Origin: Tetrapyrgos nigripes
Taxonomy: Eukaryota > Basidiomycota > Agaricomycetes > Agaricales > Campanellaceae
Assembly (NCBI GenBank): GCA_013368315.1
Contig: JAACJM010000182.1
Coordinates: 62,001-126,000, forward strand
Reading direction: 5' to 3'
Length of the DNA stretch: 64,000 nt
Positions within the stretch are counted from its first letter, which is position 1; each line of letters opens with the position of its first letter. The notes beneath the pieces are model-generated. The model was not told the DNA's origin, did not search any database, and saw nothing but the letters and a program-made list of their open reading frames with translations. The position numbers were made by a program, and so were the translations under genes. This document shows positions 23,149 through 33,385 of this stretch, piece by piece.

Positions 23149-24119
23149 GATAGCACAAAGAAAATGACTGTCGTCACTCAGTTCATCACCAACAACAACT
23201 CAACCTCTGGCACCTTGTCTGCAATTCGTCGTCTCTATGTCCAGAACGGGAAAGTCATCCAACAGAGCCAGAGTGCCATCTCCAGTGTCACTGGTAACGA
23301 GATCAGAGACTCCTTCTGTGCCGCCCAGAAGACCGCATTCGGAGACGTCAACACCTTCTCACAGAAGGGTGGAATGAGCGGCAAGTTTGCTTTTCTCACG
23401 CTGCTGTGTAACTTCGATTCCTGACGAATTTACCATATAGAAATGGGCAAGGCTATGGGCAAAGGAATGGTGCTGGTCATGTCTATCTGGGGTAAGTTCA
23501 CATAATATCTCTACTTGCATCCCGCGCTGAAAACGTGATTGGCAACAGACGACCATTTCGCTAGTGAGTTCTACGCTCCCTCCAACTTCCGATGCGTTTT
23601 AACTTGCTAATGTCTTTTTTTTTTTTTTTTTCAGAGATGCTCTGGCTCGACTCCAGCTACCCTCTCGACAAGGATGCCTCCAGTCCAGGTGTTCCACGTG
23701 GAACCTGCGCCACTACTTCCGGTGAACCCGAGGAAGTCGAATCGCAAAGCGCCAACGCTCAAGTCGTCTTCTCCAACATCCGTTTCGGTAAGAAAGATGG
23801 TTGTTTTTACTTGGTTTCACTTTTGACTTCTCCATCTATAAAGGTAACATCGGCTCCACTTTCAACTCTAATGGTTCCCCGACCACTGGCTCTGGTGGCT
23901 CTACTGGTGGCTCTACTGGTGGTTCCACTGGCGGTAGCACTGGTGGAAGCACTGGTGCCCAAACCAAATTCGGCCAATGGTGAGTAGAATGTACCTTTAT
24001 GGCTTCGGGTGGCTTACATTTCCATTCAAAATAGTGGTGGTATCGGTTGGACTGGACCTACGACTTGCTCCGGCTCTACTTGCACCGTGGTCAACCCCTA
24101 CTACAGCCAATGCCTGTAA

Positions 24120-26627
24120 ATGTTTAGTTTATATTGCTCAGTTTCTAAAGGAGGGTCTCCCAAAGTTCATTAGGCATCTTGTAATACTTAGTCGGTTCTG
24201 ATATTGATACTATGTCAAAAATAATCTTCACTTTTGCACGATCAAGAAATGGAGACTCAGAGATCATTCTTTACCTTGATTTTGAGCAAGTTAAACATGC
24301 ATGCATGAACTGGCGCTGGTGGTTGCAGTACTAGATATCAAGTATTAGCTTGAGGATTCGGATAGTACTATAGGAAGTTTAATGGAGAGGGCTTGCATGG
24401 GCAATCAATTATGAATCGATGACTCGGGGGGAGGTATTCTACACGGCCTCGTAGAACTATAGATTGCTATGTACCCAGGGATGGGCGATGCTCGACAGCC
24501 TCGACTATTGACTCCGGTCTAGCCGGTCGACCACCGGTCCCCAATCAGGCATTGCCGGAGAATGCCGTTACCTTACGGCCTCTGGCGGCATTTAGCCGCT
24601 TCCGGCCTTGGTATTCTGGGTGCAAACACCCTGTGGGAATATTTCCTCGGATAGACTGGCATCGACTGAGTCTAGACTTTGGTCTGAATCGACGGTTATT
24701 AGTCTACACAGCTGGGCAATACTATCCAACTTAGTTGAATGCATGAGGGTTAAGACAAGGCTTAAAAAAGTGTAACATTGTTTGAAATCCAGAATTCCTA
24801 TCGCAGGGTCAAATGGCACCAGGTCTATAATATTTGAGCCCCAGTACCAACCTGATATTTCATGACAACTCCATATCCACTTTTTTCTGATCTGTTCCTT
24901 GACTGCCCGAGCCCTTCCGCTTTCCTAATACTACCCAATATGGAATACAACGAGGACAGCATATATTATAGCTGTAACAAATACAACATGAACAAGTACA
25001 AATAGTATGAGCATCCTAAACTATCAGATAGACGATGCAGAAGGCAGAAACCACTCAACGATATAATGAAAGGCTGTTTGACCGAAGGACATCGGGTAAC
25101 ACTGCAAAAGAGATCCAAAGTCAGATTCAAGAGATGAGTGGGCCAATCTGGAAGAACGCTTAAGTTGTAAGATTGAGGGCACTGTAGGAAACTCTCTTGG
25201 ACGGTTTGCAAGCTTGTGGATTGATACGTTGAGGATGTTGAGGCACTATTGTTGATGGGCATTTGAAGGAATAATTGATAGCTCAGTGAAGAGGTCTTGA
25301 AGACGGCAAAAGAACCACCGAAATGTGAGAGGCTACGCTTGCGGCATAGAATTGAGGGACATCTGGCAGAGCTTTGAAAGAAGATTTGAAGGCTGTAGCT
25401 GAACACTCACACAAATCCTGCAGGGCATTGAGGACTTAGGACCGGGAGGTCAAGGATCAGGATTATGGCAAAGAAATGAACTATGGCATTGAGGAATCCG
25501 GGATTGAGGCCTTGAGGGATCGGATTGGGGCCTTGAGGAATCGGTGTTGACAGTCTGAGCGAGAGATCCAACATGGAGCAAATAAAGCCAAAGTCTCACG
25601 TGTGTGTTCGCGACCGGCGACGGAAGCAAATTGTGCAGACGCGTTTGCCGTCCTGCTCTGCCAGTAAACTGCCAATGGTGAAGTGAACAAGGCCTCGAGG
25701 CCTTCTCCTCTTTATTTCTTTCTTTGTCTTTCTCAACCCAGTTTTACGGTCAGAACAAATAGGTGAACGAGGGAAACAACGAAGACGTGCCTTCGCTGTC
25801 GTCAAAGCCTGATGGACGTGGCAATGACATCATAGACCAAATTCGGAAAGATTCTTTCTCAGGAAACTCTGAAGGATTTACAGCCAGGTGCTACAAGAGC
25901 TCAGACTGGACTGAGTATGAGCAAAAATACGATACTTTGTCTATCTGATGAAATTTGATACAGGGTTTAAGAAATTTCTAACCAAGCTCCAAACAAAATT
26001 TTAGATCCGGCAGAACTGCCATCCGGTCAGACAGAGTCCATCCGAACGTCTGGCCATGTATGACCCGGTCGCGCCCAGCCCTGTTATGTACCTGTTCTAA
26101 ACTAGTGAAATTCCCGTGCCATTTGAATGCCTAGAGCTCGATGAACATAGCTTTACTGAAGGCCAAGGGATAGTACTGTGAAAGCAGCTCTATTCGCCAA
26201 GAGTTGGGCCACCAAATCCCCGCCCAAGTTCCGTACCTGTCGGGAAGGAGTTTTGACGGATACTACGCTCAAAATGCTGCTCATTAAATTACTGTATTAA
26301 ACTGTATCATACCTGGCACGTATCATACTTTTTGTTCATATCTAGCTGGATGATCCCGTGGCCGACCTCCTTCAACAACTCTGTGAGTAGTAAATACCTT
26401 GCTTTGAACATTTTTTCCCTGATATTCATCCCGATAGTCAATACAGGTACTACTAAGTCTGATTCGGTATCGTTCGCCTTTAAGTGAGTCCGATCCCATC
26501 GAATTCAGGTACGCTATGTTCAATCAGCTTGGCACGGGATCCTACAGCATCCAGCTGTCACTGTTACCTGTGTTAGTAGCGACCGTAAAATGGACTACCC
26601 AATCCAGTGTGTAATTTAGTTGTGATG
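24120..26627. other. 2.5 kb intergenic region without supported gene
   Basis: The first part is the 3' flank of the cellulase gene. A GC-rich CCGGTC/GACCGG-type stretch lies at about 24510-24610, and related imperfect repeats of GATTGAGGCCTTGAGG(G/A)ATCGG lie at 25490-25550. ORFs here (for example 24966-25406 minus and 25763-25948 plus) show no domain or start context worth calling. Confidence 0.45.
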
Positions 26628-26635
26628 TTTATAAG
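26628..26635 (+). promoter_or_regulatory. TATA-like box of the small secreted protein gene
   Basis: TTTATAAG lies about 75 bases before the ATG at 26707. Confidence 0.5.
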
Positions 26636-26706
26636 AATGGCACACTACAACGTTGCATACCCAGTTCCATAACTTCTAGGCACCCAGAGAATTCACAACT
26701 TCAAAG

Positions 26707-27223
26707 ATGCGCAACTTCCTCGCTGCCACCCTCATCCTCTTCTTCGCTCAGACTCTCGCGCTTGCGAACCCTGTTGCTCAATCTGATTCCCCGGACCCTA
26801 TCAGGGGATGTGAGTCTTTGTCTTTAAAACATCGCTCGGATCAGCCTAACTATTTCTCAAAATTTCTTCAATGAATCAATGATAATCCAGGTGGAGCCTT
26901 TGCAGAACCTGTATGTAATAAATCCATCTAGTGAAGCTCAAAACTAACCGGGCTTTCAATGACTTTTCATTTCTTTTCCTGCGCAGATTTTCCCTTGTAC
27001 GTTCATGTCCTTTAACTAATGCGATTGACGAGGATGTGTATACAGTATATATCATGATCTCTAGGCCCGCAAGGTTTCACCTGCTGTAGCACAGAAGGCT
27101 CTGCTGAGAATTCTGTGTGAGTCTCGTTCTCCCATGCTAACGTGTAATCAGCTGATTTTTTGTTCTGCGCTATGTCTAACTAGGTGCCTGAAGTTGGGAC
27201 CTGGTGAAATCTGCCTTCCCTGA
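26707..27223 (+). CDS. Small secreted cysteine-rich protein, 74 aa, five exons
   Basis: The ATG at 26707 opens a textbook signal peptide (MRNFLAATLILFFAQTLALA). Exons 26707-26809, 26891-26910 (20 nt), 26987-26996 (10 nt), 27065-27116 and 27184-27223 all have GT...AG borders and join into one frame ending TGA at 27221-27223. The mature part has six cysteines in the order C, C, CC, C, C (GCGAFAEP, FPCPQGFTCC, SVCLK, EICLP). A lone signal peptide, small size and even cysteine number fit fungal effector-like or extracellular protein families with a CGG-type core. No homologue or function can be assigned by eye. No single ORF covers more than the first exon, so ordinary ORF scans miss this gene. 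Confidence 0.8.
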
Positions 27224-27964
27224 TTGACAGCGTACTACACGATCGCGAATGTACTTATGCTGTCAACTTATGTAGGAGTACCGACAAGGTGAAAGACGTA
27301 GGATTGTAAAGTGATCAGAGCTACATAGTGCTAGAGAAATTCATTCAGATATGTTACCAGGTAGTACATTTAAGAGATAATAAATAAAAAAGGGGTACGA
27401 AATACCCATACTCATCTCTACTCAGACTCGGCCCCACCCAGCAATAAGGCGACCTAAAGGGAGCCTAGATTTTCGAATATGTTGTCCATAATTTCGACTG
27501 GAGGCGAGGTCTTGGGACTTTCCATCTTGACTGGAAGGGCTAGGAACCGGAAGTAGTTCTTGAAGCCGAGTTAAAGCCTGGAGAAAAAGGTCGCGTCGTT
27601 AGTGTTCAGGTTTCCTGAAGGCAGAAGACATTTCAAATTGACCTCTAGTTGACCCAGACAGCGGATACTTTCCACCCTATACCTTCGAAGACAAGTAATA
27701 TGTCACGAACTGCAGCCTGAAGATTGGAAGGTGATGGTGGCAGACGAAGGAGAGTTGTTGACGCTTGCAGTCGCTGACGGAAGTGTCAATTTCCTTTTTT
27801 GGAAAGCTAGCTGCGTCTGTCGTCGCTCCGAGTAAATTGGACTAGGGTATACAATTCTATCGTTAGTATAAGAAAATGTACATGAACTACCGTGTGTAAT
27901 GATGTCCCGGGAAATAAAATAAAAACAACCAGAGAAGAAACAAAAAATCCCAATTATGCCAACT
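27224..27964. other. Intergenic spacer, no gene seen
   Basis: This is the 3' flank of the secreted protein gene and of the convergent F-box gene C. Open frames here are antisense continuations of gene C and carry no recognisable domain. Confidence 0.5.
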
Positions 27965-29593
27965 TTATTCGACAGTAGCTGCAAGCTCGATACCATGCCG
28001 CTTCCTAAGAGCCTGGCATATTCTGAGGATGCGCGAGACAAGTGCCCCCCATACCGGCTCCGATTTGCCTCTGCGAGTAAGGGCAATTCTCTCCAAAAAC
28101 GGGAAAGCAAGGTCCAGGCTATACGCAGCCGCTGTTGGATCAACAGCAGTGAAGATAACGTCTGGTGTTGGGGAGAAGAACCGAACATCATTTAACATGC
28201 ATGGAGAGTTGGTAGCCTGTACAGCACTTTGAGAAATAGCCGTGTCAAAGGAAGGAATGCTGGCCAAGTCGAAAGGGAGAGAGAGTTCTGATAAGTTGCG
28301 GCATTGTTGAGATAATCTAGTCAACGCAGCCATGGTAGGAAGAGGATCAAGAATCGAAGGTTGCATGCCAGTGCAGATGTCCAAGCCCACGACGGATAGA
28401 TTGGGCCAGGCACTGCCCATGTTGCAGATGTCATCATCTGTAACATAGAAAGGGTCCCAGATGATCATCACTGTTCGAAGGTTCGAGAATGTATATAGCG
28501 AGTCGAAGAAACCCGAAAGAGGTCTCGAAATGTGCTGGTCAGCTTGCTCCTCCTGTGTTTCATCTCTACGGCGGGCTAAGACCAAGGTGGACAAGCTCGC
28601 TGACCAGCTGTTGGGAATTGTCTTCAAGAGTTCCTCGAAGACTTCTGAACTTTCGAGTTCAGCAGTGATGTTGAGGGACTCCACCGGAGAATCCTTGAAT
28701 AGCTCCAGGATACTGGACAGAAGCGTGGCACTGTGTCGGTCGATAGTAAGCTCCAGGTTTTCCAGCCTCCCAGGGTTATCCTGCGATATATTTGGAACCT
28801 CCATGAACAAGCCACGCAGATCGAGTTGTAGCTCCTCTAAATGTTTTAGGACGCCTAAGGAAATGACGCCGAGGTCGTCCAACCTGTCATCATCCAGATA
28901 TCGAGAAATACGAAGGGAGCGAAGGTTGATGAAATCCAAGACTTTGGGGATGAACCGTGAACCAGCCGATGTGATGGTTAGGCGGTGGAAGAAAGGCGCT
29001 GAAACTTGTCCAACAAGGGACAGGTACATCATGAGGTCCGATTCCCTGCAGCAATTTGTCAAGAAAACCTCTTTCAGAGACGGGGAAACCAGAAACATCA
29101 ATAAATCTCTGGCTTGTCTGGCTCGACAGTAGACGTGGGTTAACGATGGGAGCGGTCGTGGTCGTACGTGAGCTAGACGTATATAGACGGATGTTGGGAT
29201 GGATATAATGGTGGTCTTTTGAAGGATAAATCTCTTAACCATACGCCCATAGAAATCAAATCGTTGCAGAGCGGTGTCATTGATTTCACCGCCAAGAGTC
29301 TGCAGGCAAAAAAAACGCGTTAAACAGCCGTCGTTGGAAATGAAGCCTAGACTCACGAAGACATCTTCCACGACGCTAAAAGGTAGTAATTTGAGCAAGG
29401 GCAGGAACGAGGGTAGGGTATGCCACATAGCCCTCAATGCAGGACCAGAGAAAGACCGACAGCACAAAGCACACGCCAAAAGATCCTTCCTCAATGGAAT
29501 AGGCCATTGCGGCCATCCAGTGATGGGTTTGGTAAGCTGCTTGAAGATGAGTTCGCAGACTTCCACAGGAAGAGAGATGATAGAGGTTTTCAT
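27965..29593 (-). CDS. F-box/leucine-rich-repeat-like protein C (523 aa)
   Basis: Exon 1 is 29357-29593 and exon 2 is 27965-29299. The 57 nt intron (GTGAGT...TGCAG) is a multiple of three without a stop, so an unspliced frame also exists, but the paralogues show it is an intron. I take the ATG at 29593 (MKTSIISLPVEVCELIF) because the F-box begins there and paralogues start similarly; the frame is open 24 codons further up. The F-box-like part is SLPVEVCELIFKQL, then DLLACALCCRSFSGPALRAMW. Irregular leucine-rich strands follow up to LDLAFPFLERIAL near the C-terminus. It is a predicted SCF substrate receptor, substrate unknown. Confidence 0.85.
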   Translation of the reverse strand: MKTSIISLPVEVCELIFKQLTKPITGWPQWPIPLRKDLLACALCCRSFSGPALRAMWHTLPSFLPLLKLLPFSVVEDVFVSLGFISNDGCLTRFFCLQTLGGEINDTALQRFDFYGRMVKRFILQKTTIISIPTSVYIRLAHVRPRPLPSLTHVYCRARQARDLLMFLVSPSLKEVFLTNCCRESDLMMYLSLVGQVSAPFFHRLTITSAGSRFIPKVLDFINLRSLRISRYLDDDRLDDLGVISLGVLKHLEELQLDLRGLFMEVPNISQDNPGRLENLELTIDRHSATLLSSILELFKDSPVESLNITAELESSEVFEELLKTIPNSWSASLSTLVLARRRDETQEEQADQHISRPLSGFFDSLYTFSNLRTVMIIWDPFYVTDDDICNMGSAWPNLSVVGLDICTGMQPSILDPLPTMAALTRLSQQCRNLSELSLPFDLASIPSFDTAISQSAVQATNSPCMLNDVRFFSPTPDVIFTAVDPTAAAYSLDLAFPFLERIALTRRGKSEPVWGALVSRILRICQALRKRHGIELAATVE

Positions 29594-31117
29594 AGCTCCT
29601 ATTGGACATCCTTCGTCACCACCGATTACAGAAAGCACGGGCGAAAGGTATAATTTGCGTACCAAATATTCGGACCACAGTAAGAGTTACAACCAAATTG
29701 AAACCTTCCGAAAGGATAAGTTATGAATCCTCCCTTCAAACACAGAAAACCTCTTCGGAGTTTTGCCTTGGGTTTAGAAACTTCAGGGGCTTTCCGGAAC
29801 GCAACGAATTAGGGGAGAAGGAAGGTGGTGGTGGTGGTGGTGGCTGTTTAGTACGAAGATCGAGTCGTGCACGCGTCAAGGTGTAGATTGTAGACTGTAG
29901 ATTGCTGCGCCGGAAAAGGAAGTGCGGGTATCCTCCTTGGTCCCATGATGATGGAGGAACAGCAGGTACTCAGTACTCATGTATTCGTAGGGCATTTGAC
30001 CGCGAGGTAGGCCGTCGACCTTCCCGCCTTCTGACTTTGGTGTACCCGTTGTAGCTACTCGTTGTACTTTTATGGAGTCACTATTACTCTGAGCGCTCCA
30101 ATTTCGCATTTACAGTAAGTACAACAGCAGAGTATGGGATTATATCCCACCTGACAATGTAAGTAAATGAACTGTGTGGCATGATGTATCAAGAACAAAA
30201 AACTGGAGCTCGAGCAAAAAAAAAAAAAGGAAAAAAAAAAAAAACAGTTCCAACTTCCAAGTACTTACGCTCCAATTCCCAATTCGCCTCAACAGCGTAA
30301 CTAAAGCCGTATCCATCCTCACTCCGAAGAAGTCCGATATTGGTCATGATTTCGCAAACCATAGGAGGTCCAGTGACCAGATATATCGACTCCACTGCAG
30401 CCACTAACGGCCGCGGCAAGAAGTAATTCAATTGAAATATTTCCTAATAAGTAAAAGTGATCAAAATCAAAATCGAACGATTTGGTACCTTTCATCACCA
30501 CGTCCAGGTTGCAAAATAGCACGACCTGGTGTAGCACAATGCGAGCAATGATGACTTCATTGGAGCAGAAGTTCGTGGTCAAGAAGTTTGTTGAGAGGTA
30601 TGATGAAATTGGCTGAGATAACGTGGTGCCACAGAGAGTGCGCTCAACCGGACTGTTTCCCTTGGTCAATTACAACAGGGGAATTAATTGGGGCCAAATG
30701 GTAGAGTGACGAGGAAAACGCCATTTCTGCGCTTCTGAATTCAATCTCTTTCTGCCAAATCCTGAGTATGTCCACGCCAACTCTCTGTTTCTTCATGCAT
30801 TGAGCCACTCGAGGAGGAGTGTATTACCCGGACCAGGTCCAAGGACTGAACACCGGGCGAGGGAATGACTACTATTTTGATTGTAGATTGTAGATTTCCA
30901 TCACATTGATTATGACAGCGATCCTATGTACATGAAATAGCATGTGCGATGGTGTGTGAAGAAGCCAAAAATAAAAACACTGCAAAAAGAGCAATAAAAA
31001 TATCAGACGTCAAGTACGCCCTGTCGCTTCAGCAGGCAAATGCAGCCGGATCCTATGACACTCTCAAACGCCCTGCAATGCTGAGAGTCAGTGTGGATCG
31101 GGAGTTCTGGCTTAAGA
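29594..31117. other. 1.5 kb intergenic region with simple repeats
   Basis: It contains a GGT microsatellite (about 29824-29845), two poly-A tracts (30217-30228, 30232-30244) and short repeats of GTAGATTGTAGA (29882-29905, again near 30883-30898). No gene is supported; the minus ORF at 30319-30669 has no recognisable feature. Confidence 0.5.
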
Positions 31118-32746
31118 TCAATTGCCAACCCGCGCCCTGCCCTCTTGATAAGTCTTCAGAATCTGCTCTACAAACTCCAAAGGTACACCCAAACGTTCGC
31201 GATACGAAACATAGACCTCCATGAGATGGGGGAAAATGGGGTCTAAATGATATGCGATGAGGCAAGTGTTGAAAAGTTGAACACTTATCCCATCCGTTAT
31301 TATCCACAGTTCAATATCCTCGAGCTTGTGAGTGGATGGCACTGGCAGTTGGGATGCTGCGGAATCGGCGGGAGGGAGCCGGTCTATATCAAAAGGGAGG
31401 AGAAGGTGTTCAAGAAGAGGGCAATGCTGAGACAAGACACCCAATGACTTGAACGTCGGTATATTCCTTTCCTCAAGTCCACGTGCTGATGATGCCGCAC
31501 TCGCATGGATTTGGATTTGGATATCGCTGAGAGTGGGCCAGGCATTCGCAATGGTGCAGATGTCTTCATCGCTGACACCGAGCATGTTTTCAACACCACA
31601 TATGTACATTTCTTTGAGTTGTCGGAATGGAAGTAGCGGACTGAGGAACTCGGCCAGTGGTGTCCCAGTCTTAGCCTAGCAGTCTACGGTAAAAGTGGCC
31701 AAGGATGCTAACCATGAAGAAGGAATGGCGTCGAACAATTCCCTGCTAGTATGCATGTCCATGCTGGTTGAGCCGAGTAGTTCAAGAGATTGGACTGGCG
31801 AATCTTGGTAAAGTTCCAGAATTCCCTGGGCAGTGGATAGACTGTAAGGGTCGACGGTAAGGGACAATCGCTCCAACCTCCTAGGAGGCGAGTCAGATCG
31901 TCCTCGCATCGCTGGGACATCCATCGATAACCCATGGATATCAAGCTCCAACTCCGTCAAGTACTCCAAATGACCACAAGACAGGGAATCCAGTCTTTTG
32001 GGTTCGCTAATATCCCCGTTGTCTGGATCTGAGCGACACAGGGAGAGGTGACGAAGATTGTGGAACTGTAGTACTACAGGAAGGTAGCATGTTCCCAAAC
32101 ACCCAATAGTGATACGTCGTAAGAGAGGGGCCTCGCTCTTGAGGCAGGAAAGATACATGGCGATATCCTTTGCATTGTCCTCTGTTCCAAACCAGTATAC
32201 GAATTCGCGAATGTGAGGCGAAATAAAGAGCATCATAAAATAACTGAATTTTTCGGTTGTGCAGATGAACGTTGTCAACGATGGGAACGGTCTGGGTCGG
32301 TGTAGCGCTAAGCGTATGTAGACAGCATTCCTGAACACTAATGGGTGTGACCTGGTGGCTTCGCAAAGCAGAAACCTCTTCACCATGCGTACATAGTGAT
32401 CAAAACGCTTCCAAGCGGCATCGGGAATCTCCCCAGCTATCATCTGTGGGGAGAATTAGAATTGACTGCGCTTTTCCACAAAAACTTGAGCACATACGAA
32501 TGTCCCATCCACGACATCGAAGGGGAGTAGCTTGAGAAGTGGTTTAAAGGAGTCCAGTGTGTGCCATATAGCGTTCAGAGCCAGACGACACAGCGTCCGG
32601 CAAGAAAGTGCACAAGACAAAAGAGACGCCTTCAACATAAATGGAATCGAGTGTGGTTTGGGCAAGAGGTCGGCGTCTCTGACTTCGACGACATAGCTAA
32701 AAACTTCTTCAAAGATCTCCACGGGAAAAGGAACCGGGTTGGTCAT
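31118..32746 (-). pseudogene. F-box/leucine-rich-repeat-like protein D with an internal stop
   Basis: Exon 1 is 32498-32746 (F-box-like FPVEIFEEVFSYV, then LLSCALSCRTLCRLALNAIW) and exon 2 is 31118-32443, with a 54 nt intron at the family position. Codon 31676-31678 is TAG, in the same frame as the upstream and downstream parts, which together give the normal family length (524 codons). The part after the stop still reads as family sequence (SDEDICTIANAWPTL, matching SDISDICEAWPNL and TDDDICNMGSAWPNL in the paralogues). No splice signals that would neatly remove the stop are evident. This copy is therefore probably disabled recently, or read through. It would have been an SCF-type F-box protein. 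Confidence 0.8.
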
Positions 32747-33385
32747 TTCTTTGAGCCAAGGAACTGGAGGTTTCGGTCAATGAGTAGACGCGACGAATGA
32801 CAGAAGACTTGCTTGCATATTGGGAGTTCGAGAGCTTGACTGAAAAGTGACTCTACTGCATGGAGAGAAGAATTGGTACTCCAGAGACTTTGAAGACCAG
32901 ATCCAGATTAAGCTCCACTTGGAGTTGACTTGGAGGAAGAAGAGACTGAAGGGAGTTACATAATCACCAGTAGCGCGTCCTTTTCGTCCAGCTCAATCCT
33001 CCAGCGAGAGTAGTACTCCTCTTCCAAAGCCATTTACTACCGGGAAGAGGTATTGATCCTTCAGTACTTGTATGCTTGAGCTCTTCTAAGCTTCAGTCTT
33101 CTTGCAGGTCCTTAAACTCTCTCGTTGGGTGTCTACTTTTTGTGGTGTCGTGTCGAGAACGGGTTACACTCTGTCTTGCTAGGTGCGTAATGATAGCAAC
33201 TGGAGATTGGATTATGTTCTAACTAAATGTGTAGAAAAGTGCCATCTCAACCAGAAGCAACCGCTTCTTACAAGTATTGAGTTCCCATATACGTGGACTC
33301 TTCCACGGAATCTGGGGTAAGTTTTTCGGAAGATAGCAGAAACTTTGGGGCCTCACGATGCTTCCAGGAGGACAGAAAACTCGCC
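32747..33385. other. Divergent promoter region between F-box D and the CDF transporter
   Basis: The genes point away from each other. No separate gene is seen. The frame of the transporter's first exon is open upstream of its ATG to 33293 but without an ATG. Confidence 0.5.

Larger units (their letters stand above)
15864..24119 (+). pseudogene. cbh1-like: GH7 cellobiohydrolase with CBM1, disrupted by a transposon and other lesions
   Basis: The gene begins with a signal peptide ([18 protein letters not shown]) and the GH7 start [19 protein letters not shown]. Conserved GH7 blocks follow across several introns, including the catalytic ExDxxE in NEMDIWE (about 16774-16794), then after the transposon the MTVVTQF block, the SSYPLDK block, a Gly/Ser/Thr linker of about five GGST repeats, and a CBM1 ([12 protein letters not shown] to PYYSQCL) ending at 24117-24119. 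The enzyme would release cellobiose from cellulose chain ends, outside the cell. Three lesions are visible. Intron 2 (16202-16251) starts AT instead of GT. A run of seven C at 16904-16910 is one base too long for the frame. A 6,074 bp Mutator-like element (17066-23139) sits in an exon. The intron at 23381 starts GC, a tolerated variant. As it stands the gene cannot make full-length enzyme. Confidence 0.93.
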
